Assembly (NCBI GenBank): GCA_001600415.1
Contig: BCJX01000001.1
Location: 3,544,410-3,608,409 of the forward strand
Length of the DNA: 64,000 nt
Direction of reading: 5' to 3'
Origin: Pascua guehoae
Lineage: Eukaryota; Basidiomycota; Tremellomycetes; Trichosporonales; Trichosporonaceae
Below are positions 46,121 through 57,384 of the stretch, piece by piece. Both the position numbers and the translations under genes were made by a program. Every line of letters begins with the position of its first letter. Positions within the stretch are counted from its first letter, which is position 1. Under the pieces are notes generated by a model. It saw nothing but the letters and a program-made list of their open reading frames with translations. It did no database searches and had not been told where the DNA came from.

Positions 46121-48469
46121 ATGCCGCGTCGGCGCCACCGGTCCCGCGATGAGGGGTTTGAGGTTACTGCGTGAGTCCACTGGCGACGCGACTTGGACGT
46201 GAGGACGTGCCATGCCAGAGTGGGATCGTGCGATGCAGCGACGACGGGGTGGCTGGCCGTGCGATGTTGTGGTTGTGGAGCGAGCGCCCTCGCCGATCAC
46301 GAGCGGAATCACGCGCGATGATTTGGAGCAGCTGGTCTCTGCTCGCCACAGGTTGAGACTAGCGGGTGCTTGCTTTGCAAGACTCTTGCTGTGTCGTGCA
46401 CGGGTGCTTCATCTCGACGGCAGCAAGGCCGTGGTGTCTGCTGTGTGCAGTCGTGTCCTCGCTCCTGCATCATGACCGTGTCGTGTCTTGATGGTGTTTG
46501 TGTTATGTGCCGTCCATTGTCCAGTGTCATTGCACACAGGCCTTTGCTTTTGTCCTGCTGGTCTTTACTCGATTTTCGGGCACATCATCCTCTCCATTAT
46601 CCACCATGCCTTCTCCACCCCAGCCTCCTTCCACACCACGGGATACTTCGAGGACAACATGCCCGCTCGTCTCGACTGGCGGTGCCGTGTGTGCCACGAG
46701 GAGGATACCCCGTGTGTCTTCCTGCTGCGTTGTGGGAGTCTTGCCTCACCCTCGAGAGTAGGGCCTTGCTCTCTCAGTTACTCCAGGCCGTCGCCTGCTG
46801 GACCGAGTCCCCTGACAAAACCCACGGCGCACACTAACCCGCAGTGCCCTCACGACAGCTTCTGTCGTCATCCCAGTAGCCATTGTCGTCTTTCTCAACT
46901 TTCTCAACACAATGTTGGACCAGGACCCACAGCATTTCGTCAGAGGACCCGTTGTCATCTGCGCCATCTCAACATTTTGTGCGTCTCCCCTCCCTCCCCT
47001 CTGCAGTCACAGCACCAGTTGTCGCATGCAAAGTTCTCCTCTCAACCCCTGCTTACCACAGTGATGCTTTGGTTGTCCACGCCCTGGAGTCCCAAGTCGA
47101 TGCGCGCGCGGAAGCGGGCACAGTTCTGGTCGAGCGTGCAGGCTCGTGTTCGTGATGGTGTCCGCATTGTGCGTATCGTGCGTTTGGTGCACCCATCGTC
47201 GGCATGCCCCAACAATACGAACCGGGTTGTGGTCCCCACTCACACTGCAGATCTCTATTGCTTCGTCAAGCGCGAGTGCCGCTGGTACCGCTACAGCCTC
47301 CATGACAGCGACGCCGCAAGCGCGCACCCCACTGTCATCGCCGCCCGTGACCGCGCGTGCTATTGTTGATGGCCCAAACGACGCCGGCCCGACCGTCGAC
47401 AAAGCAAAGGACGCGCCCGGGAGCAACACGACCGAGACTTTCGAGAGCCGCGCCGACGAGCTCCTCGGCATTGTTGCTGCATTCCCCATTGCACTCCAGC
47501 ATCATGTCCACAACACGCGCGCGCTGCCCCACGCCCCGATCATCGACCTCCTCCCTGCGGGCTTTCTCGCGAGCCTGAAACGTACCGAGGCCCGGGTGCG
47601 CTTTGCCTCTGCGCCCGCCGGCCCGTCGGGGTCGGGATTCTCGCCCTCGCGCACCGCCGTAGACGGCGCTCGCCTCCACGCACTCGGCAAGGGTAACGGC
47701 AGCGAGGAAGAGTGGGAGTTGACCAACGGTAACGGTGATGGCAACGGCAACGACACGAACACGGACACGGCAAATGGCACGGCGTCCAAGACCAACGGCG
47801 ATGCGCCATCGTCCGCCCCGAGCAAGAAATCCAACCTGTACGCTCCATACCCGGCAAACATGCCCCTCACCCTCCTGCGCCTCATGGAAGCGTACATCAC
47901 AGGCCTTGCGACTGAGCGAGCCGGGTGGACGACACAGCAGAGCGAGCGCGCGTTTGCATTCGTCCACGACCTGAACACGTCGCTGAGCGAGGCTGAAAGC
48001 CTATACCTGTCCAAGACCATTATGCTGGACAAGTCCTTTTGTCTCAACATCTTCCTTGGCGCGTTCCCATTTCTGGCAGTCGCAACCATCAAGAGGACGT
48101 GGCTTGCGGTCCTCGTCGTCGCCCTGGTCGGTCTCGCCTCTCGCCTCTTGCTCACATTCGCCGACAAGGAGCCGGATCCGTCATGTAAGTGTCTCCTTGC
48201 CTGTCCCTTGTTCCCTCGTCCCTTTGACGTTCTCTGCACGCGTTGCTGCCGGTACCCCTCGGGACAAACGCTAACATGCCACAGCCAATAGTCATCCACT
48301 CAAGAAACGCACACTTGCGATTGTCCACGAGGCGCTCGACACGTGCCCCGCCCTCGCGCGATACTACCGCGCGCGGCTCGTCGCCCGCCTCGGCGCAAAC
48401 GCGCACGAGGTATCTGATCTCGACCGCCGCAACCGCCGGCGCGACGAGTGGCTGCCAAAATTTCCATGA
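46121..48469 (+). CDS. Bestrophin-like (UPF0187) anion channel family membrane protein
   Basis: Exons 46121-46170, 46845-46978, 47062-47168, 47251-48184 and 48285-48469 give 469 aa in one frame. Family members form anion-permeable pores. A first membrane segment SVVIPVAIVVFLNFL leads into a second (VVICAISTFLMLWLS), followed by KRAQFWSSVQARVRDGVRII, which matches the family's AYDRF..GR..W....RNLAR segment. Further on come DELLGIVAAFPIALQHHV, YPANMPLTLLRLMEAYI and a C-terminal hydrophobic pair (FLGAFPFLAVATI, WLAVLVVALVGLASRLLL) ending before DKEPDPS. An Asn/Gly/Asp/Thr-rich spacer lies near residues 255-290. The short first exon and 674-nt intron 1 are the weakest part of the model; an extra exon there is possible. 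Confidence 0.72.
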
Positions 48470-49874
48470 GAAAAGGTGTGGTGTGTGTCGTCAATGTTGG
48501 GGTGACTGTGCGGTGACGTAGTGCGCTGCTCGGTGTGGTGCATGTGGTGAGACTAGAGGGGCTCATGCCGTTGGCATCTTGTCAATGTCCGATCTGCCTC
48601 CGCCAGTTGCTTGTCTCACATGCCGCGCACGTCCCACTGGCAGACATACGAATGGCGCGTACACATGGCGCGGGGCACAGCCGCTACTTGGCGCTACTGG
48701 CGACGAACGCGTGCAGACGGTGCGCCAGCACCGTCTGCGACGAGTACCGCGGTTCTCTGCTAGATTGTGGCGTTCTGGGGTGTATTGGTAGTCTTTATTG
48801 TAAACTGTAACGTAAACGTAGCTTGGACGGGCATGGTGCCACAGAGGCCACATCCGCAGTGCGACTGCAGTGCGGCGTGTAAATTCCTTTTGTACGATCA
48901 AGGAGATAACGAGGAGTAAAATGCCTCAAGGTGGCACACGCCGGCCGCGCCAGCCGGCGCGTCAGCCGGTTGGGACGCGTGGTACGCGTAGCCGGTACCA
49001 GTACTGTAGTTTGCCGTTTGCAGTCGGCAGTTTGCAGTTTACGAGGGTCATGAAACGAGCTGCTCGACGGGCTTGGGCTTGGAGGCGACCAGTGCTCAGT
49101 CTGCAGTCTACGCGGCATGATGAGGCCGCATCGTATCGGGACAATTACTAACAAGGCGGCTCGGGAGACGTGCTGGATAAGGTGGACGGCGCGTGGACGA
49201 GGACACGCTGGGCGCGGTGGTATGCTGGCCCGGACGCTGGCCAGGAAGCTGGACCGTACGGGGTCCCGAGTGAGTGGCGACCGACACTTGGGTGGTGGAG
49301 GCAGGGTAGCCAAATTTCGAAGGCCAGCCCAGGCTGCCAGGCTGACCGGGTGCGGGGCCCGGTTACCAAACGACGCTACCGGATCGGCAATCGACACTGG
49401 GCAAACGCAGTCATTCTCACTGGCCGGTTGGCGTTTAGCCTCTGCAGTGCACCCTGGCATACAACCCTACGTCACTCCGGGAAACCCGCCAACCCACACA
49501 GTCGGACCAACCACAGCAAGCCGCTGACACGCGCCGCATCCCAGCACCGCCCAGGAGAACCCAGGAGCACCCAGGAGCGCCGAGCATTACAGTACAGCAG
49601 TTTGGCAGAGGCCGCATCCCACACAAGACACTGACGCGCGGCGGGTGCCTGGGTGTGCATGTGCCCTCCCCCCTGTGTGTGTTCCCCCCGCCCTCGTTGG
49701 CCGGCACGCAGTGCCCGTTAACCGGCACCCGTTTTCAGACAACAAGGCAAGGCGTCGCCGCTGCAGCTGCATCGCGACGTGCGAAGCTTTGCTTTATCTA
49801 CTCTACTCCAGTGTTCTGTCGCTGCTCTATTCGAAACTCTCGCTACCACATTCGCTAGCATACCCTCGTTCACC
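48470..49874. other. Intergenic region
   Basis: 1.4 kb upstream of the cytochrome b5-acyl-CoA dehydrogenase gene. No gene or RNA is recognised; there are short repeats such as CAGTTTGCAGTTT near 49022. A pyrimidine-rich leader precedes 49875. Confidence 0.5.
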
Positions 49875-51044
49875 ATGTCCCTCAAGCCCATGACCCGCGA
49901 CGAGGTCGCGCAGGTGCGTACTGCGGTGGAGTGGAGGGCGGGGCTGGCTGCTGGCTGCTGGCCGCTGGCCTCTGGCCACTGGCTGCTGGCTGTAGGCTGT
50001 AGGCTGTGGCTGTGGCTGGAGGCTGTAGGCCACTCCCCGCTGCCTGCTGGCTACCCCTACTCGCTGGCCGCTGCCTGCTGCCTGCTGCCTGCTGGCCACT
50101 GGCCACTGTCTGTAGGCTGTAGGCCACTCCCCCTCGCCGTCTGCCGGCTACCCGACTCGCTGGCTGCGCCAGCTCGTGCACCCGCTGACTCCCAGCACAA
50201 CAAGGCCGGCGACCTGTGGATCATCATCGACTCGGTCGTCTACGACCTGTCCAAGTTTGGCAGGCTGCACCCCGGCGGCCTCGGCGTCCTCCTCGACAAG
50301 GATGTTGGTGAGTCCCGTGTCCGGTGTGGGCTACGGGGTGGCGTAGGCTCTCACGTGTGAGATGGGGCTGGGCTGCGGTCACGGTGGTGGTGGTGGCAAG
50401 CAGGCCGTTGAGCCGCCCATCGCATCTTGTTCGGGGCCAGTGGCAAGCGTGTCACCTACGGGGTGGCAAGCGTGTCGGCTACGGGGTGGCGTGTATGCTG
50501 TCCTCGCGAGGTGGGGTTGGGCTGCGGCTACGGTGGCAAGCAGGCCGTTCACCTAGCCGCGCATCGCATTGCTGATGGTTCGGGTTCGGGGTCGGGGTCA
50601 GTGGCGAGCGTGTGCACGGACGGTTTGGGGCGGGAGCCGTGCCGTGCCGATCGGGACGGGCAGTTGGGTCCATCCATGTCGGCTGTCGGCGCGTCGGCCA
50701 CGCTGTTGTCCCCGCTTTCGCAGACTGGTAGACAGCGCCCGACGCGCGGTGCATGGGGCGTATTCCCACGCGCCTGTTGTGACTTTGGCTGGGACTGCAG
50801 CCACTGGCCACTGGCCGTGCTTGTCGTGTGACCCCCATTGTGTGATGAGCGTGCACTGTGGCCAGCGTTGTCTATTGTGCTGTGTCTGCAGCCGCACCTC
50901 CAAGGCGTCCGACCCGTGTTGCCACTGCAGCTGCCACTGCCATCTCAGCTACCACTGCCATCTCACCGTGTCCGCGTGTGCGGCTTCACCTTGTGTCCGC
51001 TCGCTACCTCCCCCCACCCCCTCTTTCTCCCCCCTACCCCCTCT

Positions 51045-51105
<61 letters not shown>

Positions 51106-52802
51106 CCCCCCCCAACACCCCTTCCCCCTACCTCCTGAACCGCCACTAACACCCAGCCGGCAAGGACGCGACGACCGTCTTCTTCGGCCTGCACCGCCGC
51201 GAGGTGCTCAACAAGCCCCAGTACCAGCGCCTCCGCATCGGCCAGATTACCGGAGAACAGGCCAAGATTAAGATTGACATGCGTGGCCAGCTCTCCAAGG
51301 TGCCCTACGCCGAGCCCACCTGGCTCACCCAGCCCTTCAAGTCGCCATACTACTCCGAGTCGCACCGCAAGTTCCAGAAGGGTGAGTCGGGCGTGTCTGG
51401 GCACCCTGCCCATGTGCTGTTAAAAGATTACCCCGCTGACATCCCAGCGATGCGCGAGTACGTCGACAACTACCTGTACGACGACGCGCAGGCGTGCGAA
51501 GAGTCTGGCAAGCGCGCGAGCGCCGACATTCTCAAGCAGATGGGCGAGAACGGCCTGAACCGCATGCGTCTCGGCCCCGGCAAGCACCTCCACGGCCAGA
51601 AGCTCCTTGGTGACGTCAAGGGCGAGGAGTTTGACTACTTCCAGTGTGTATTAGAGTCAAGGAGCAGTATGGCCATTGAGTGTAAACTGACATTCCCAGC
51701 GAGCTCGTCCTCAACCAGGAGCTCATCCGCATCATGGCCCGTGGCTACGGCGACGGTCTCAACGCCGGCATGGTCATTGGTCTCCCTCCGTAAGTCGACA
51801 CTTCTCTTACCCTCGCTCACACCCAGTGTCCTCAACTTTGCAAAGTCGCCCCTCAAGGAGAAGGTCCTCCAGGAGGTCTTTTCGGGTGAAAAGGTCATCT
51901 CGCTCGCCATTTCCGAGGCGTTTGCCGGCTCGGACGTTGCCGGTCTTAAGACGACCGCGACCAACAACGGCAACGGCACCTGGACCATCAACGGTACCAA
52001 GAAGTGGATCACTGGTGGCCACCACTCGGACTACTTTACCGTCGGCTGCAAGACCGAGGGCGGCCTCACCGTCTTCCTCGTCCCCCGCGACGACACGGTC
52101 TCGACCAAGCAGATCAAGACGTCGTACTCGTCGGCCGCCGGCACTGCTTACATTACCTTTGACAGTGAGTTGCACCCCAAGCACAGTTTCCAGTACGGCG
52201 CTAACAACACAGACACCATTGTTCCCGAGGGCAACATGCTCGGCCCCGAGGACGGCGGCATCTTTGTCATTCTGTCCAACTTCAACCACGAGCGCTGGAC
52301 CATGTGCTGTGCGTCGGCCCGCACGTCGCGCGCTATTGTCGAGGAGTGCCTCCTGTGGGCGTCGCAGCGCATTGTCTTTGGCAAGCCCCTCCTTGCGCAG
52401 CCCGTCATCCGCCAGAAGTGAGTCTGACCAAGCCAATCCAAGCACATCCCACTGACACGCAGGCTCGCGCACATGATTGCAAAGGTCGAGTCGCTCCAGG
52501 CCTTCCTGGAAAACGTCACGTACCAGATGTGCAACATGTCGTACAAGGAGCAGGCCAACCACCTCGCGGGCCAGGTTGCCTTCCTCAAGATGCTGTGCAC
52601 GCGCGTCGCCGGCGAGATTTCCGACGAGGCCGTCCAGATCTTTGGTGGCCGCGGTATCACCAAGACGGGCATGGGCAAGTTTGTCGAAATGTTCCAGCGC
52701 ACGCAAAAGTTCGACGCCATTCTCGGCGGCGCAGAGGAGGTCCTCGGCGACCTCGGTGTCCGCCAGGCCATGCGCAAGATGCCAAAGGACCAGCGTCTGT
52801 AA
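49875..52802 (+). CDS. Cytochrome b5-acyl-CoA dehydrogenase fusion
   Basis: Exons 49875-49913, 50196-50307, 51157-51381, 51448-51643, 51700-51789, 51827-52164, 52213-52417 and 52463-52802 give 514 aa. An N-terminal cytochrome b5 domain (about 1-80) shows GDLWIIIDSVVYDLSKF, with heme ligands in LHPGG and in FFGLHRREVL. The rest is an FAD acyl-CoA dehydrogenase: ELVLNQELIRIMARGYGDG, AISEAFAGSDVAGLKT, WTINGTKKWITGG, MLGPEDGGIFVILSNFNHER, and a C-terminal VQIFGGRGITKTG. It probably oxidises a branched or long acyl-CoA, with electrons passing to the b5 heme; the substrate is not readable. There is no C-terminal peroxisomal SKL (ends KDQRL) and no clear mitochondrial presequence. Introns 1 (282 nt) and 2 (849 nt) are low complexity. 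Confidence 0.94.
51046..51103. repeat. Poly-C tract of about 58 bases in intron 2
   Basis: An uninterrupted C run within the second intron of the cytochrome b5-acyl-CoA dehydrogenase gene, about 50 bases before the acceptor. The length in the assembly may not be exact. Confidence 0.9.
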
Positions 52803-53787
52803 GCGGCAGCCCGCCAGCCGCGCCAGCGGCTGCGGCTGTGGCTGCCGGCACCGGAACCCGAAGCGGAACGGGTTTCGACAGCAAAGCGGCACCGCTGGAG
52901 GGAGGACGAAGCACAAAGGGCGCGCGGCGCCATGAAGAGATACAATAGCAGAAGAGAAGTCGACGAGCGGACCTTTGTATTCTTGACCTGTATTAGCAGG
53001 GTCGCATGCGACTGGTTGTGAGGCGAATGTGTGTGGCACGGTAGCTGCATGGTAGCTGCATGGCCTGCATGGGATAGCTTGGACTTGCCCCAGCACACCC
53101 GACATCGCCTGTGCTATTCTCGCCGCGGTGCCGTCAGCACGCGAACCACGGACTGCACATTTGTCAGACTAGCGTCCCCGAAACGATGAGCCACGTCCGT
53201 CTGCAGTCGAGCTTGTCGAGGCTGGAGAACGTGTCCAGGATGGTGTTCAGGACGTCACCGTGTGTGCTGTGTTGGGTGCGGTGCTGTGCTGTGTACGTTG
53301 GGTGCGGTGCGGTGTGGTGCTGTTGACTGAATGCCACTGCCGAGCTGTCCGCTGTGCCATGACGTGGGTAGGGTGGCATGTCGTGCCTGGAGTGTGCTGC
53401 CACTCCATCAACTGTTGGTCATGTTGTGACGACGTTTGGCACTGTCTTGATTGTGATTGGGACAAGATGTCTCACCCCCAGCAGCACTGGTGCCCAGCAG
53501 TCGGAAGCATCTTGGAACGTTCAGAGCCAGGGCAATCTTCGTGACAAATCCTCGTATCGGCGTGCAGAGTAAGTGCGCTCCACTCGTGCCGATATACCCC
53601 GCCATGCCTTGGCCGTTGTGGCATATTGGTTTGCTTGGCACTGCGGATCGTTCGGAACGCTAGCAACTGGCAATTGTGCCCAAGTGAGACCTCGCACCAG
53701 CCCATCTCCTGGTCCTATATACCTAGCGTATTGTATGCACGCCCCCATCTTTTCCCGTCCAGTGCAATCACCCACCTCCTCGTAGAC
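52803..53787. other. Intergenic region upstream of the lectin gene
   Basis: About 1 kb. GTGCGGTGCTGTGCTGTGT-type low complexity lies near 53270-53325. A TATATA element at 53715-53720 lies about 70 bases before the lectin ATG and is a likely TATA box. Confidence 0.5.
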
Positions 53788-54438
53788 ATGCTCGTCGCCA
53801 CGCTATCTCTGCTTGCCACGACGGTCGGGGCGGTCCAAATCCGCTCGTATGCGCGCAACGACCTGTGCATCGACGTCCAAGGCGCACACTTTGCAAACGG
53901 CACGCCCGTCCAGCTGTACGTCCCCCCCCCCCCCCNCCAGCGGCGCTGACACCTAGGTGGGAGTGCAACGGCACGCCGGCGCAGGACTGGGAGTGGGGCC
54001 AGTGGGGCACGTACTGGCACTGGCGCGTCGTGGGCACAAACTGGTGCATGCGGTTTCAAGGCAGTGAGTGGCCCGTGTGGACGTGCAAGTCAGACTTGGG
54101 GATGTACGGGTGTGTGGTCGAGCCTGCGGGCCGCCGTGGTGCCAGAGACTGGCGTGACTGACGGCAGCGCCAACCGCCGGCCAGCCAATGGCCCTCATGG
54201 ACTGCAACGGCAGCACATCCGTCCTCAACTATTGGGAACTCCCTCGCGTCAACAATGCGTACATGATGTCGAGCACGGGGAGATTCGTGCGTGAGTTTCA
54301 ATCTCTCCCCGGGGTGTATGCCTCCACTCTGACGCCACAGGCTTCGCGCTCGACGTCAAGGGCGAGCTGGAGAATGGCGCCCCGCTCCAGCTCTGGTGGG
54401 AAGACCGGTGCAATCCGAACCAGCTGTGGACGTGGTGA
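53788..54438 (+). CDS. Small secreted ricin-B-type (beta-trefoil) lectin-like protein
   Basis: Exons 53788-53915, 53957-54063, 54168-54290 and 54341-54438 give 151 aa, enough for a single beta-trefoil. A signal peptide is clear (MLVATLSLLATTVGA, then VQIRSYARNDLCIDV). Repeated QxW-type ends and CLDV-like starts are visible: DLCIDVQG, PAQDWEWG, NWCMRFQG, FALDVKG, NQLWTW. Such proteins bind sugars, often galactose or N-acetylgalactosamine, on other organisms or on self cell walls. No enzymatic or toxic A-chain domain is attached. Intron 1 (53916-53956) contains a poly-C run with one undetermined base at 53936. A TATA-like CTATATAC lies about 70 bases upstream. Trp content is high. Confidence 0.85.
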
Positions 54439-55099
54439 TTGGGAAACCCCAGCGAGCCAGAGCCGAGGCGCACGACGCTTGCAGCGGCGTGGTGCAGAGC
54501 GGACACTTTGATATGGACAGCGGACACTTTGACACGGACACTTGATCGGCTAGGAACACCGGCACTGTAGTGGGATATGACAAACGACAACGATGTGTAC
54601 CGGGTTGGACGTGTGCAGTACTAGTATCGGTAGTAGCAAGAAATGACTTGTGTGGCCCGAACACCCCCCTCGTTGCAGCCGTCCGCCCGTGCCGTGCACC
54701 ATTGTCAAGCCTGCAAAGAGCGAAATTGGCCCTGCCGAGAGAATCCTCAGTCTTGTCTCCACCCCACCCGCTCGCTACCGCCTCGGGACGGGACGCTCGC
54801 ATCGTGTCACCTGAGCGTGCACGAGCGCAGCACATGGCGGCAACAACATGCGGGCGGGCAGGGGACAACAGTGGTACAGTATGGCCGCTGGTGGCGCGTG
54901 TGACGTCATTCCGATCTGCTGTTAGCTCGTCAGATGATGGTCGTCTTCTGTTCCCTCTTGCTCGCTTCTTTGCTCGCGTATTTTGTCCATTATTCTCTCG
55001 GACCTCGTATCTGCGCATACTGTAATGTGGCGCACTGACGACTGGCCCGACCGCAAGCTAGACTGTATTTGCTGTGCCCGCCTTGTCGTCCGTGATTGA

Positions 55100-55382
55100 T
55101 ACAGGTGTGACCGGAAAGTATTGAGACTGCCACCTCGAGCTCGGGCGCACGCAGGCAGGGTCTCGTACAGGAAATGCCATCCCCCACCACCCTTGTCTCG
55201 AGGCTGTACTGTAGTCGTTGATGTGCCCCGCTGTGCCTGCCGTAGGTGTCCGCGGTACCCCGAGGCACGGCTTCCTACTGGTACAGTGCCATTGGATTGA
55301 TATACAGGGTTCCATGCTCAACGTCGCGTGTGCCCGAGCTCAATTGAGGTGGCAGTCTCATTACTTTCCCGCCGCACCTGTA
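55100..55382. mobile_element. MITE-like inverted-repeat element (family 2)
   Basis: Two arms of about 50 bases, 55101-55150 and 55329-55381, are inverted copies (CAGGTG...GGAAAGTATTGAGACTGC... against GGAAAGTAATGAGACTGC...) with about 85 percent identity. TA lies outside each end (55100-55101 and 55381-55382), as expected after Tc1/mariner-type insertion. The central 180 bases have no open frame. A third copy of the arm lies at 60071-60120. Confidence 0.7.
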
Positions 55383-57156
55383 CTTGTGTTGCTGGGAGCT
55401 CGCGCTGTTGTAATGGTACACACTCTCAGCCGCGTTCTCGGCACATGTCCATGGAGCGAATCTGCCGAGTTGCCCTCTCGTCGATATTTAGGATACCTTT
55501 TTGGGTACTTAGATAGCGTCGCTTTGTGCTCCGACAGTTGTAACCACCTCGTCTCGTCGCCTCGCGTTCTTTTCAGAGATTCTAAAGCATGACCCAAGCG
55601 GGCTGCGAAGGACACGGCTGGAAATCGATACAACCTAGCACACAAGCTCTAGCCGCCCGCTCTGCTCGCTCTCGTTGCTCGGCGTAGGTTTAGCGAGTGA
55701 TCATTGGGCACAAGACAGTCTTGAGCCTTGGCGGCCAGAGGGCAGTCGGCACCTTGTCGGCCTAGACTGAATGTATACTTTAACCCCCAATTATGTCCAC
55801 TTTGTTCTGTCAACCATCAACCCGTCGACCCGTCAGCTCTGCTCGACTTGACCACTCGCACCTCTAGGGCACATCCTAGCATATACTCTCACTTTGACTG
55901 TGTCCCATGAGCGTGTGGCCTTGATGGCAGGGGCGGGGTGGATGGTGCGAATGGCAAGGATGACGAGTTTGGTGGTGAGATGAGCGCGACGGAGAATGGG
56001 TGAGCTGGAAGGGCGAGTAAACCGAATTGCCCTTGCTGCCGAGAGAGATCCAAGCCAGATGGACTGTTGTACACTTCAGCCCTCGGGCATGATCCAGGTC
56101 TTGTGACTCTGGCAACTGTGGTACCCCTGGCTCAACAAAAACGGCAGACCGCACGTCTACATCTGACTGCATGCAGCACTATCAAAGATCCGTCTAGCAC
56201 ATGGTGACGACCTCGTCGGCCCAGGTCGGGTCAGCGTGTCAGTTACGCCCGACGGCAGGGTATTCTAACTCACGGATCGCGACAGTGTTGCCAAAGTCGT
56301 TGTTGGTCGCGCCCATGTTGATGGCAACCGCGACTGCGTGTGAGTAAAAGAACAGGAAGAAAGGATCAAAGGACGTTTGACAGCTGTCAGTGGTTATGGG
56401 CACCGCGAGGCACACGCGCCGTTGGGCTCGGCTAGTAGACACGCCGTCGGAAGTAGGACTTGGGCTGTCATGGAAGCGTACAAATGTGCCAACAACACGG
56501 CCAACGGCTCTCAACGCGCCGTGCGGCCACATGCCATGGCATGCTGTGGGCACCCATGGCCATGGCCTGAGTCCACCTACAGTGGGAGCCACAGTGCACA
56601 TACATACATTGGGGGCCCAGTCTCCTCATGGAAGGAACGCGATCTGCCAACGATATGCCAACAGGCCGCCATACCCCCAATCTGCCAAACACGGTATGCC
56701 AATCGCCCAATGTGCCAACAGCCGACGAGGCTCACAGCCAACGACGCCGCCATCTGCCAAGCAGTGTACGTCGACGACGACGCTTTACCCGTCGCCCAGC
56801 TCCCAGCTCCCACGGCATGATTTCCAAGCTGGAATTCGCCACAGGCCTGGTAGCTATTCCGATGATGGATGGCCGGGCCTGGATCCGCGCGGCCACGAGC
56901 TCGGCACGCGCAGCCAGCCTGCAGCCTGTGCGCGGCAGGCTGCAGGCTGCAGGCTGCAGGCTGGGCGGTGGGCATGTGGGACACGCGGGCATGGCCGATT
57001 GCCACTCGAGGCCTCGCCTGTTCCTGCCGCGTCTTGTGGTGCCTCTGGTAAGCTAGTAGGCGAGCCAAGCGACCGTGGCAAATCGAGCGTGGCAATCAGG
57101 AAAACCTCGATTCGCCACGGCCACGCGCATTCGCCCTCCCGAGGTCCAATTTGCGA

Positions 57157-57300
57157 GGTGGTCAAATGCGACGGATTGGCATATCCCAGTCGTCTGCCGT
57201 CGTGCACGATACTTGTGGTGGTGGTGTGGTCAAATGCGACGAGGGGGATTGGCATATCCTAGTCGTCGTCTGCCATGCAACGTTTGTGGTGTGGTGGTGG
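57157..57300 (+). promoter_or_regulatory. Tandemly duplicated promoter module
   Basis: Two direct copies of about 70 bases (57157-57223 and 57226-57299) share GGTCAAATGCGACG, GATTGGCATATCC, AGTCGTC, TGCC and TTGTGGTG. Each holds an inverted CCAAT (ATTGG) within GGATTGGCATATCC. They end about 85 bases before the MFS start codon. Confidence 0.7.
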
Positions 57301-57308
57301 GTGGTGGG

Positions 57309-57314
57309 TATAAG
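57309..57314 (+). promoter_or_regulatory. TATA box of the MFS transporter gene
   Basis: GGGTATAAGGC lies 76 bases before the start codon at 57385, directly after the duplicated module. Confidence 0.6.
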
Positions 57315-57384
57315 GCAGGCATGCATGAGGCAGTAGTCCGGTATTCACCCGCTCAGCACTAACCCACGCTCCCCGCTCCGTCCA

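Larger units (their letters stand above)
54439..57384. other. 2.9-kb intergenic region with mobile-element and promoter repeats
   Basis: No gene is supported. It holds an inverted-repeat element (55100-55382), a cluster of TGCCAA motifs (56640-56762), GCAGGCT repeats near 56934-56962 and a duplicated promoter module (57157-57300) in front of the MFS gene. Confidence 0.55.
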
